Of a stretch of 64,000 bases of DNA, positions 15,477 through 27,000 are shown piece after piece. Source of the stretch: Corticium candelabrum (taxonomy: Eukaryota > Porifera > Homoscleromorpha > Homosclerophorida > Plakinidae); assembly GCF_963422355.1 (NCBI RefSeq), contig NC_085098.1, positions 4,948,265-5,012,264 on the forward strand. Reading direction: 5' to 3'. Numbering within the stretch: position 1 is the first letter of the stretch; each line of letters opens with the position of its first letter. The translations under genes and the position numbers were made by a program. The notes beneath the pieces are model-generated. The model had not been told where the DNA came from and searched no databases. It saw only the letters and a program-made list of their open reading frames with translations.

Positions 15477-17600
15477 ATGCCTGTTCATTACTGAAGTCAA
15501 CTCAAATATCAGTCCTATGTCTAGAATATTTAAGACGGGTACACTCTATATAGCTTTCCATACAGCAAATGGTACTTGTATATAATTACCCCTTTAGAGG
15601 CACTTTTAAGGAATTGGTTCCTAGGCAAAGTGAATCAGTTCACAAAACAGATTGTAGCTACTAACGTTGACGTTGTAGCCTTGTTTATTGTTGTGATGAG
15701 CGTTTCATGCATGCACACGTGGTCATGTGCATGCTTTGATTGCGTAATACGGTCTAGTCTGGGAAGCCGGGTACACTACCACTAGTCTACAGTGCTTGCT
15801 GTATTATGAAGTTGTTACCGGTATGAGTGATATATTCTACGTGATCACGTAAAGCTTGTCAAACTCGTAGCTGCAGGACTCTCAGTGGCTTGGTATTACG
15901 AGATATCGTGTGCAGTGTTCTCTGGGTTTCCATAGCACATACGGGTGTGCAGTTGAGCCTGACTGATTCCGTGACAATTTCGACAGCGAAGCCGAGGAAG
16001 TCTGGGCAAAGACGGAAGACAAATATAGAGGGAAAGCTCACTAACGGTATTTAGTTTAGCTACTAGGAAACTGCTTGAGTTGCATTTGACGTTCTAATGT
16101 AATCTGGCACTACAGAGCCGTTGAAGTCTTCTACAGGCGTCGACCCTGGTGAGTTACTAAATAAGAATCTGATTTGTATTAAATATTGTATTTTTAATTT
16201 CTTCTAGAAGGAAATTTTCAACTCTACAAATTTCTCGACGCTAATATGTCCAACTAATGAGCCTAGTGATGAACTGATTTCATTTGCTTGATTACAAGTG
16301 TTCTAACTACAGGGGGCCGGGGGCCGGGGGCCAGAAGCAAACAAACACTGGTACGGCCTAACGTGCGCTAAAGGGTGTGGCTACTCACGTGATTCGATAA
16401 ACTCGTAGGTTTGAATTGTCGTGACATCTGTCATGACTGGTCAACACAGTCAAGACGTGACAAGACAAGACCTTTCAAGCATTAACTAGAGCTTAACAAG
16501 TATTAACATGAACTGGGCTGCTGATAAGAAGAAATATATTAATTATTTAATTAGCGATATCATTAGACCGGAAGTTTGCGGCAAACAACCTCTGGCGGAA
16601 GCACATTTTGAAAACTGGTCCGGCCATGACCGGACCAGCCAGACCAGCTCCGGCGCCCCTGATTATTATTATTAGATGTATGAAATTTGCCATGTGTAGG
16701 AGACCCATTTCAGATCACTAACACAGTCAATTGTTCTAGCTACTGTTGTTGCATGGAGTGCATGACCACAATTGCAAGGAATGATAGTCTGTTGCGAACT
16801 AAAGTCAGAGGCTGGACTGATGTAGTACAATTATTGATGGATAGTGCCAGGATCATTCAGTCTACACCTACACTAAAATTTAGCTACCCTAGCTAGAGTT
16901 TGCAGGCATGGTCGCAAACCCACTATATACACACACAAGAGAGTCACTCTCAGTGCGAAGCTGTCGCCATTTGTGACGAATGCTTCGGCTCGCTAGAAAG
17001 CAATGCGGTTATGGGTGTGTACATAAATGTATACATTAGTCTACCTTAGCTAATATAATTAATTGTTTCACGTATCGAGACAAATTTTTGAAATTATCGT
17101 TAGCTAACAGCCGATCTGATTCGCTTTGAATCGATAAGCAGTAGATCTAGACGCTCCAACAGACTGAACAGATGTCTGCTTGCATGTGCTCACTTTGTGA
17201 GCGGAAAACGATTAGGTGTGGCGACTAGGCATGCGCTGGCGTCTATTTGCCACGAGGCGCTCGTCTACATGCACCGTCATACTCAGGCGTAGTCACGTCA
17301 AATTCGTCCTACATCGTGGTGTGATACTAGTCTATCTAAACCAAATTTGTTCATTGTCCCGTCAATTCCAAATTAGAGATGTTCACACTCGTTTCAAATT
17401 AGCCTAACGCCAAATTAGAATGACAGCTAGTGATACGCGTAGACATGCTAAAAAGTTGATTTAGAATGTGCCGGCTTCTCGCAAATGTGACTACGTCTTC
17501 ATTTTGAAATGACACGCCACTGAATTTGTCCAAGGTTGATGTGACGGCTAGTGAATTTTAGATCTCCAGCTGATTCAGGTTAGTGTCGGAGTGAACACTC
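15477..17600. other. Intergenic region between LONRF and the giant gene
   Basis: No exon could be supported. Three GGGGGCC units lie near 16,313-16,332. The segment 17,180-17,290 resembles the promoter-proximal segment of the giant gene at 17,610-17,740. Short ORFs here show no recognisable motif. Confidence 0.5.
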
Positions 17601-17609
17601 GATGGGGTA

Positions 17610-17793
17610 TGCAGCTACATGTGCTCAACTTGTGAACGGAAAATAATTACGGCGTCGTGATTGGTCGACGCTGGCCACCATAAAAATAGGTTGCTAGGCA
17701 TGCGCATCTATTCATTTGCCACGTGGTGCTCGTTTAGAGTTGTGGTCTGAAGGTTGTCTGCTGCAAAGTACAGAAGTTTTCTTGAGCAGAATC
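17610..17793 (+). promoter_or_regulatory. Putative core promoter and 5' UTR of the giant gene
   Basis: An inverted CCAAT box (ATTGG, 17,660-17,664) and a TATA-like CATAAAAATAGG (about 17,679-17,690) precede the proposed start codon by about 130 and 110 bp. An E-box CACGTG lies about 75 bp before the ATG. The start at 17,794 has A at -3 and G at +4. Part of the segment is duplicated about 430 bp upstream. Assignment rests on motif position only. Confidence 0.4.
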
Positions 17794-18071
17794 ATGGCCG
17801 GGGCCCAAGGCTCCCGGCGGCCGCTTGCCGACACTTTGGAAGACAAACTATACCAATGGAGGTCGAAGTACAAGCCTATTACGCTGCTGGGTACCGAAGA
17901 GTCTCGCAAGGCATACGAAGCACTTGAAGTAGCCGCTGTAGACCTGTTGTCCTTGTTGGCTGGAGGAGATGCGTGCGAGGGTCTATCTAGACGCCACTTG
18001 GGAATACTCACAAGAGACTTCCTGTTTCCTTGTACAATGAACATGCTTCGAAGTAAACTATCGACGGCCAG
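17794..18071 (+). CDS. Giant gene exon 1
   Basis: Encodes 92 residues plus two bases of the next codon, starting MAGAQGSRRPLADTLEDKLY. The donor is CAG|GTAAGC and the exon ends in phase 2. The first base of the acceptor exon at 27,545 completes an Arg codon and continues in the long frame, which is the main reason for linking two segments 9.5 kb apart. The sequence is helical with no recognised domain. An in-frame TTG-initiated extension to 17,716 is rejected because the ATG has a good context. Confidence 0.7.
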
Positions 18072-21000
18072 GTAAGCGGTTTCCTACGTTCACTTCATGC
18101 ATGGTTAATAGAGGATGGATTCGGTTGTAGCGGAGACTGCTTGTGCATGCATGGTCGTTTCATTTCTAGCTGTACATGTACTTTACTGGAATGATCGTGC
18201 TAGTCTATTCTATTAGCACTGCATGTGGGTTATGCTTTTATACAGGGACTATTCTGTTCACGGGGACTTTCTGTTCATATTTGCTCCTATTCTGTTCACC
18301 GGGACTGTTTGTTCACGCAATTTGAACCCACCCTAAGCAGGGACTATCCTGTTCACCGGGGACCATCTTGTAACCCGGGGACTTTTCTGTTCACCGGGGA
18401 CTTTCCTGTTCACCGGGGACTATCCTGTTCACGGTTCAAATTGCGTGAACAAAACAGTCCCAGTGAACAGACGCACAGAATAGTCCCCGTAAACAGTGTA
18501 GTTCCTGTACCGCCTTTCCTCCTTAATCGTACTTGTGTTTTCATTTGAAATGAGCCTCTTGGATGTGAGCAGATGCCTTTGTACTCCCACGCTGTTTCTA
18601 TTTATATTTCGACTTTCGTGATCATTTGGTGCCTTGGTATGGTCGTGGTTTGCATTCTTGTTTCGAAACGGATGGCCAAGAATGTCAGGACGTAATTTTT
18701 CCATGTATATTACTTGCAAACCGAACGGGGGGGGGGGGGGGAAGTCGACTGGCACGTGGCTTCTCGTAGTATAGGAATGTCAAACAAGGAACTCGCGACA
18801 TGCAGCTGCGTAAATCGAGGGAGTCGCGTGTGCTATGGGCGCTGCACTCTAACTGTGCGACCTTACAATGGTCTAGTAACTCTAGGCTAGTGTGAGATCC
18901 AACACAGCAATCTGCAGGTGCACTGTGACAGAGCCAGTCAAAGTCGTCTTTAGTTTTTTGCTAGACAGGAGAACTGGCTGTTCGAAACCTGCAGCTGGTG
19001 CATGGATTGCACACCGGCTTAGCGTGGCCCTCAAGTTTGGAAGTAATAAATTAGACTGCAAACCACGCCCATTTTTGCTTGCTAAGCCACGCCTATTTCC
19101 TACTCGTACTTTTCTCTCGTGTGCAGTTTGTATAGACATATATAAGTAAATATAGTATCGATTTCAGGTTACAAATATACTGCGGGATTGAGTGCCGTCA
19201 GTGTTGCTTCAATACGCGAACGCTCGAGAACGCCCACTTCCGTCTGTCCACATGTTTGTCTGTAACGCACCGATCGACACGACGACGGTCTCGGATCGTC
19301 GCGAAACGCTGTGGGCCGGTCGAGATCGCGAGTCTGAGACTAACGGTCGCGTCGGATTTCGCCTCGACCGCCTCCGACGGCCCGAAACGAGACTTTGGCG
19401 GCCTGAAATGAGATGCGCAGGAGTTTGTTTATTCAATTGACCGAGTATTCGGATGGACGCACACCCGATATCGTACGCCGTTCTAATTCTCTCATCTACA
19501 GTGTGAGGATGCGCCGGGTGTAGTCGGAGTGAGCCGACCGGCTCACCGGGCCGCGCGAATTTTTTTGGGGCCGAGTTAGGGTGAGCGTGGGTGTGGGCAG
19601 GTAGGCGTTCCGCGCGACAACTAAGCCAACGCAACGTTTAGAACGCATCGCTTACAGTTACAACACTTTCTTACAGATCCACACACATTTCGGCACCGAT
19701 TGATGGCTACATTGAGACGGTGACCCCATATTGGGACCACACGACGGTGATCGCTGTAAAATGAGCTTCAACCAAGATTAGTTACGACCACAGACATTAT
19801 AAAGACTACGGTGTATCGATTTAAAAAGTTTTTCAAAAGGGCTTACAGTTTTGAACGTTGTCTAAAGTAGGAAAAGTAATAGCTGGCAGCGTGGGAAAAA
19901 TCTTGAATCTCGCTAACTATACATCGCAAACAGATAATTCTAACATCATTAGGAAGTTAGTGATGACGAGAAGACAAATATATAGAGCTTGTTTCTGATC
20001 AGTATTGTATAACTACAGAATTGGCTACTTCATGTATATCACGCGATGTGATTACGCCCTCATGACCTATTAGAACGACCATCTGTGACTTCACACGCGC
20101 CGCCAGGTCAATTGTGGGCTTCTAATCACTACAGGGGTCATCTGTTCCAGAAACAAAGGCTTCTTCGCTTTCCGAAGTCTCTTCTTCTTCACGCCTTACT
20201 TCAATGAGAACACGGTCGCAGCTTCTTCAACTATCCCGTCGGTCTCTCGATGAACTCGCTTCCGTTTTGATGTGTAATTTAATCCGTATACCTTCCGTGA
20301 TGCCCCTCCTAGGCTCCTATATCTACATAAACGTTTGCCGCAATTCCCACACTGCCAGCTATTGCTTTTCCTACGTTAGATATAGGGCTCTGCTACCTAC
20401 AGTAGCCTCGAACTTCCAGACCAGAGAGCGCGCGAAGCGCGCGAACTCTAGTCCTATACTATAATACGCGAACGTTTGGGAACGCCCACTTCCGTCTGTC
20501 TGTCTGTAACGCGCCGATCGACACAACGCCGGTCTCGGGTCGTCGCGGAACGCGGTGGGCCGGTCGAGATCGCAAGTCCGAGACCAACGGTCTCGTTGGA
20601 TTTCGCCTCGACTGCCTCCGACGGCCTGAAACGAGACTTTGGCGGCCTGAAATGAGATGCGCGGGAGTTTGTTTATTCAATTAACCGAGTATGCGGATGG
20701 ACGCACACCGGCTATCGTACGCCATTCTCATTCTCTCATCTACAGTGTGAGGATGCGCCGGGTGTTGTCGGAGTAAGCCGGCCGGCTCACCGGGCTACTT
20801 CTGCGTGCGCGCGTCCGTGTGTTACTGAATGTGTCTTCGCGGCAGTGACGCCATTCTCCACGAATAGACCATGATGTTTTAGATGGGAAGAGGCTGAGAT
20901 GGGGATGTTGGAAAATGCGTAGTCTGAAGCGAACGGTCGCGTCGGATTGCTTTGGGGCTGAAATTAACCTAAAATTAGATTGCTACGCGAATGCACGATC

Positions 21001-24000
21001 GAAACGACGCCGGTCTCCGATCGTCGTGAAACGCGACTGAACTGCTGAAAGGTCGCACTTGATAGTTTTGTGACGGATTTTTCTAGTCAGCTAAGGATGA
21101 GGCAAACAGACAGGGCACGCTCAGGGACTCGAAAAGGAGCCAAGGACACTTGATTGCAAAAACATAGGTAGCTGACTGACCCGACTGGTAGACCCGCTTC
21201 TTCGAGGGGCAAAACCAGAGGAAAAGAAGCGATGAGCAGCGATCTCCAGTCGTGAGAGTTCCAGTCGATTGGTGATAAAACTGAAGCAGGGAGTTCAGAG
21301 GAACCGGCGTGAAGCCGAGTTCGAGCTGTGAACACAAATAGAACGCTATTTTAGCGTTGTCGCGAGATAGAGCATCCGCGATGGTGTCGGACTTTTCCGA
21401 TCTATGAACCGCCTGCCCCTTAAACAAAAAATAGGCTGATACGTAGTATAGCGCTCGTAGCAAGTGCATCAGAAGCGAGATGGGGCTGGTACGTCGCTCT
21501 AGCGCCGCGACCACGGTAGATTTGTCGCATTTGAATTTAACCCGCTGCCCTCACCACTTGCTTCCTCAGACTGCTACGGCCAGAAGAAGAGTTAGGAACT
21601 CTTTTTTCGCGAAGGCGCTATAAGTCGTTCCACTTCCACTGTAGCCACTTGCCTGACCATTCTGCGCATCACCTCATGAGCCTGATACGTCGGAGCGAAC
21701 GATCAGCAATGTTGCTGCACGTCCCTGCATATGAAACATCAACAAGCCGTTTCAGTCGGTCATAAAGTGTTCCACCAGTGCAGGTCTGCTAAAACTTCTT
21801 TGTTGAGGCGGACGCAATAATGGAGATGCTTCACGCAGGACGAGAGGTCAATAAGTCTGCGTAAGAAAATGCGCCCAGGTTTACCACTGTTGCCGCGTGG
21901 TGGAGAGAGACAGCAACTCTCTTTTCGTGCACGACCGACGACCGAGCCACCGGCGAACCTGTGCTTGAATGCGACACAGCTTTAGCAGACCTGAGGAGAG
22001 CTTGATGAGCCTATGATCCGAATCAAGTTATAGACCCAAAACCTGTATTCTTGTTGATGGGCCTTCTAGCTTGTGCCACGCTACCGGAAAGCCCAGCTCT
22101 GAGCACGTGTTCAGCGCTATGGCTAGATTGCGATCGTACTGCATTTCATCGGGGCGACCTAAGAAGAGGAAATCGTCCAAGTAGTGAATACTGGAGCACA
22201 CACCGCGGTTGAGCATGATCCACAACAAGGCGTCTGCCACTGCCGAAAATTTCTTGGGCGCAGATTTTAGACCAAATGGCAATGCACGGTCTATGTACAC
22301 TTTACCCTGCTAGCGGATTCCTAGGAGATGCCAGTCGGATGTATTAACCGGGTAGTGACGGTAGGCGCTTTGGATGTCTAGTTTGGCTAGCAGGGTGCCT
22401 TTACCCAGTTCAAGGATGTACTGAGATGCGACGTCAACGCTGGTATAAGATAGTGAACACACGTCTCGATCCATGCCCTCGTTGACGCTAGCCGAGTGCG
22501 GTGACGGCAAGTCGACGATGAGACGACATCAATCTGGTTGGTGCGCTTTTGAGTTGCCTCCCAGCGGGCTAACCTGTAAGTTTGTCGACTGCCGCTGCAT
22601 AAGACCTGCGAGGCGACCTGCCTTACGTTCTTGATCCACGTAACTGTCGACGACCTTGATATTGACTGTAGCCGACGACATGTTACGACGCAATGGTCTG
22701 CAAGCAACTTGAGTGTGGCCGATTCCGATGCGAAAACTGTTAGCCAGACCATGCAAGATGTAGTCTCGGAAGGATGCGTCGGGGTGGGTAGCAAGCTCAC
22801 GAGTCCAAGAACTTCGTGCCAACGGGGAGAACGGGAGATCCGTGTCTATCGGCGCGCGAACTTCCGCGAGACGACAACTCTCTAGCGTCGACAAGTCTTT
22901 CACGAGCGATACTTGTCGTTGAACACATTACACGCCGCTAAGTTTCGAACGGACATGTTAGCAAGTACAACGACACGAGAGGTAGCCGCACCCAAAGACG
23001 CCAGTGCACCAGTATAGTGAACAATATAACGGATACCAACGGGTTGATAAAGATAACCGATATGCGGTTCCTGTTAGCTATGACAAGCCGATCGTTGCTT
23101 GAGTTATCAAAGAAAAACAACCAAGCAGCGTTAACAGCAGGCAACAAGCCAACCAGCAGTTTTGGCAAGTAAGCCTGTTCTGCGTTACTTACTGGTCCAG
23201 CGAGCAGCCTCTTCACTTGTGATGCAGTTCGTCGGTATGAAGATGAATTGTCTTCTCTCTTGGTGCATGATTAGATGCGTCAAGACAGGCGTCGCATCGG
23301 TGAACTGTGCGATTGCATCGCAGACAGCCCTGCCTGTAGATACAACCCGTCTTGTTACGTGTACCGAAGTTGTATCTACGGCATATCGGCTTTTGAGCTG
23401 CCGAGTAGGAGCTGCCCTTGTCCGATCGAGTAGACTGGCGTTGAGTTTGGCGGGAGGTGTTGCCATTAGCCGCTGTCGTGTCACTCGGCTTTTGATGTGG
23501 GCACAAAGCGCATGCTGCAGTGCTATGGTCTGGCTCCAGACAGTGCAAGCAGAGGATGGCAGGCGACTTGTTCATTGCTGTCAAAGCGTACAACTGGCCC
23601 CAGACGATGGCCGGCGAGTGGGCAGCCAGCTGCCTAAAACGCGTGTCGTACAGCAGCCATCCCTGGAATGGCATTGCTCTTTATGGACGACCAGTCGGAG
23701 GTACGCCATAAGGTCGAGCGCACGAGACGAAGAGGCCCGAAGCACGATGGCAGCGTAGATGGCAAAACACTGCACCCATGTGCCAAGCGACGACACTTCA
23801 CGTAGACGTCTGGGACTGGCCTCGTTCGCTCCGGTGAGGGCAGAAGCCTGGCGTCGACGGAGTAATTCTAAGTTGTGCGGTAGAAGCAACGGAAAGTCGA
23901 CAAACTGGCCCGACTGTACCAGTCTGACGAGTCTGGTTAGTACCAGTGGCGTGCCTTCTCCCACAGCCAGTGGATAAGCAGGTTCGGCCTCACCAGCGTT

Positions 24001-27000
24001 GACGGCTGACCCTTGGACAGTAGGTGCAAGCGCGCCTAAGAGCTGGCGTACCATCCGGCTGGACAATCGGAATGTTACGTAAGTCGCCAGCTGCTGGCAT
24101 TGCGCCCAATGGAAGACCTGAACCAAACACTTTGTGACTACCATGCCGTACGTCACGTTCACGTTGCAGTGACTCGGGCCAAGTCGTAAAAACATGGCCA
24201 CGTGCAAGAAGCTGCCGCGTCGAAGTTATTCGGAAACGATCTTGGGCGCGAAAAACATAGAAGGAACTAAGGCAGCAGCATTAGCACCACGGCGGTGGGA
24301 GGCAAAACTCGGCTATACGCGGTCAAAACAAGCGGGGTTTTTCTAAGTGGTATCAGCGGTGAAAAGACGGCGGTCTTTGAGATAACAAAGACAAAATCAG
24401 CGGTCATCGCGTAACACGCAGTAAAGAGCATGCCGATGTCTTATACCCCGTTTACACGAGCGCTTGTAAGCGGGACAGCCCGTGCTGGCTCGGTTTCTAC
24501 GGTACGTGTAAATGCAGGCCGATCCGTGCCGAACCGTGCCAGCTCAGTTCAGTATTTCTAGCTGGTCCAGCGCGCACCAGCCCGGGCTGGCTTGGGTCAA
24601 ATACATCGTGTAAACTCATAGCGTGCTGGAAAACGGGCCCGCATGCTCATTTGGTAGTCTCGTGTAGTCATTCCATTCCGAAACGTCATGCTTCTGCGCG
24701 AAATGGTACAAATAGCGTGGAGCGAGACGAAGACTCTGTTAGGGAGCGACCAAGACGAGCAAGAAGTTTAGCGTTTGAACTCCGTTGCTGCATGTGCGCA
24801 ACAGTCGTCTGGCAATAGACCTACAACGTCTCGTATATGTCCTACGCATTCTCGATATGACTGTTGTAAAGCGATAGAGAAGAAAGCGTGAGCAGCTTGG
24901 CTTCTGTCCGTTGCAAACGTGAGCTAACGCGAGCTATGTCAAGCTCATGGAACTAACGCACATTAGTGACACGCATTGGCTTCCTTCTACGGAGTGTGTC
25001 GTGTAAACGCGGGCTGGAATACTGGGCTGGCACGAGCTGGCGCGGCTCGGCTCGGCTCGCAATGCGTGCTCGTGTAAACAGGGTTTTAGTAAGCCACATG
25101 GTTCGAACAACGGAGAACTGGACGAAATTGTTAGGTGGCTTGGGTGCAAGCCAAGTACGGCTATGTTTAGCAAACCTGTTGGCGACAACTGTCTTAGTGC
25201 GTATGCGATAACTATGACAGATAGCGGCTTCGGCAAAAATATATAGGCGATCAGTGAAGCGAAGAGCGTGCATGGTAGCCGCTATTGATCAAAGTATGCG
25301 AATTGCGCCCCTGCTGGTCGCGGGTAAGCCACAAACAGCCTGAACGCAGTAATTTCTTTCCTCGCGTGCGCACCGGACCTCCTGCACAGCGACATTAGCA
25401 GGCGAATCGACTCGAATTGCACGACGCGAGTAGCGTAGCAGACGTGGCGAACGTAGAAAACCGCACGGCGGTTACGCGGAAGACTACTTGAGAGCCTCAA
25501 AGTACTAAGAGTAGTAAAAGTAAAACAGAGGCGCTGACTGGCGACTGATGCGCGCCAAAAAATGATCATGTTTGTCGGCCCGTGTAACAAAGTACTCTAC
25601 TAACTGACCACGGCACTGCGCTAACCGACAGTTGAACTAATACATGATGCTGCACCGCTTTGTTTAGTCAGTGGAAACCACGCCTATTGCAAAAGAGGGG
25701 TGTAAACCCTGAATCCCCATTTGGATCCGGACCTGCTAGATCGTGTTATAGGAAGATCGGTTTGGCATCTTCAATTTCCACATTGGGGAGTCACAGTTTC
25801 TGTGACTAAAGTATTTAGTACAGGGAGTTGTGTAGTAGCTTCCTTGATGGTGTCCTTTAGCGTTGACTGGTCCAAATCACGCAACACCTTGCTTGCTCAG
25901 CTCTCTCAATGACTAAGAAATGGTGGCCAGTTGTAGAATAAACTTAGCTAAATACCACTTATGCATCTAATTTTGCTACATCAGTAGGTTTGGGCATCTT
26001 ATGAATGGCTTCTAATTTCTTTGGGTGTGATGTGATGCCTTTGTCGGTCAGTACATGACTCATGTGTATGCTACCAATAGCATCTTTTACTCTAAGCTTA
26101 TCTTTGCTAAGACATAGCTGTCTCTTACGACATCGCTTTAAGACTGTTCCTAGCTTTATGTCGTGATCCACAACTGTTTGCTTAGTTATTGCCATTGCCA
26201 GCAATGAGTGTCATTTGCTATGCAACCAGAACATCTACCTGGTTGGTTTTAATCGCTTCTTACAGTCCTTGTTGAAACACTTGGTGTAACAGACGCAAGG
26301 CATTTGTTGCTAACAGTACGTACCGACCAAAGGGATGTGGGAAATGTTGTTTCTGAGACTCAAGGGGACCAAGTCAATAGCCATTGCTGACATCAGCGAT
26401 GCTAAAGACTTTTGCATTGGCCAGTTGTGGTAGGATATTTGATACTGACTTTTTCTTGGTGCTGCTTTCAAAGGCTTTGGATCCAACGGAGTCTCAAGCT
26501 CCTATTAGGTTTCTGAGCAATCACCAAAACTGACGCCCATTTTGTTGGCTTAACCATTCTTCCAAGCACACCATGAGTCTCAAGATGATCCGGTTCTTCC
26601 ATCAACTTTGCTTTGATGGCATTTGAGATACATATATCTGACTGGTATCTGCACAGGCTTGATTGAGGAGTTAATATCAAGGTGTAATTCATTGCCTAGT
26701 AACAGGCCAACTTTATTTTCAAACACTGATACTTTCACATCAGTGGGTGGGTGCGCTTTGTTACTTGGACACAATTAACCCACTGTCCAAGGCTAGCTTC
26801 TGAATATTCTCATGATGAACTGCCAACAAACCCATTGTCTGTTGAACTCATCCTTAAAGATGGAGATCTGATCATTTTCTTACGAACTTCGTAGTGTATG
26901 TGTTCTGTCGCTTTGAATTTGTCAACGTCACTATGCACTTGCCACATGACTTAACTCTTCTACCATCATATAGTGAAGTCACACACAATTAGTAGGAACG

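Noticed and set aside
16687..16896. A 69-residue + strand ORF between the genes
   Set aside because: No conserved motif, no neighbouring exon, and length within chance expectation.
17716..17793. N-terminal extension of the giant protein by 26 residues from a TTG
   Set aside because: Non-ATG start; the ATG at 17,794 has a favourable context and the upstream part looks like 5' UTR.
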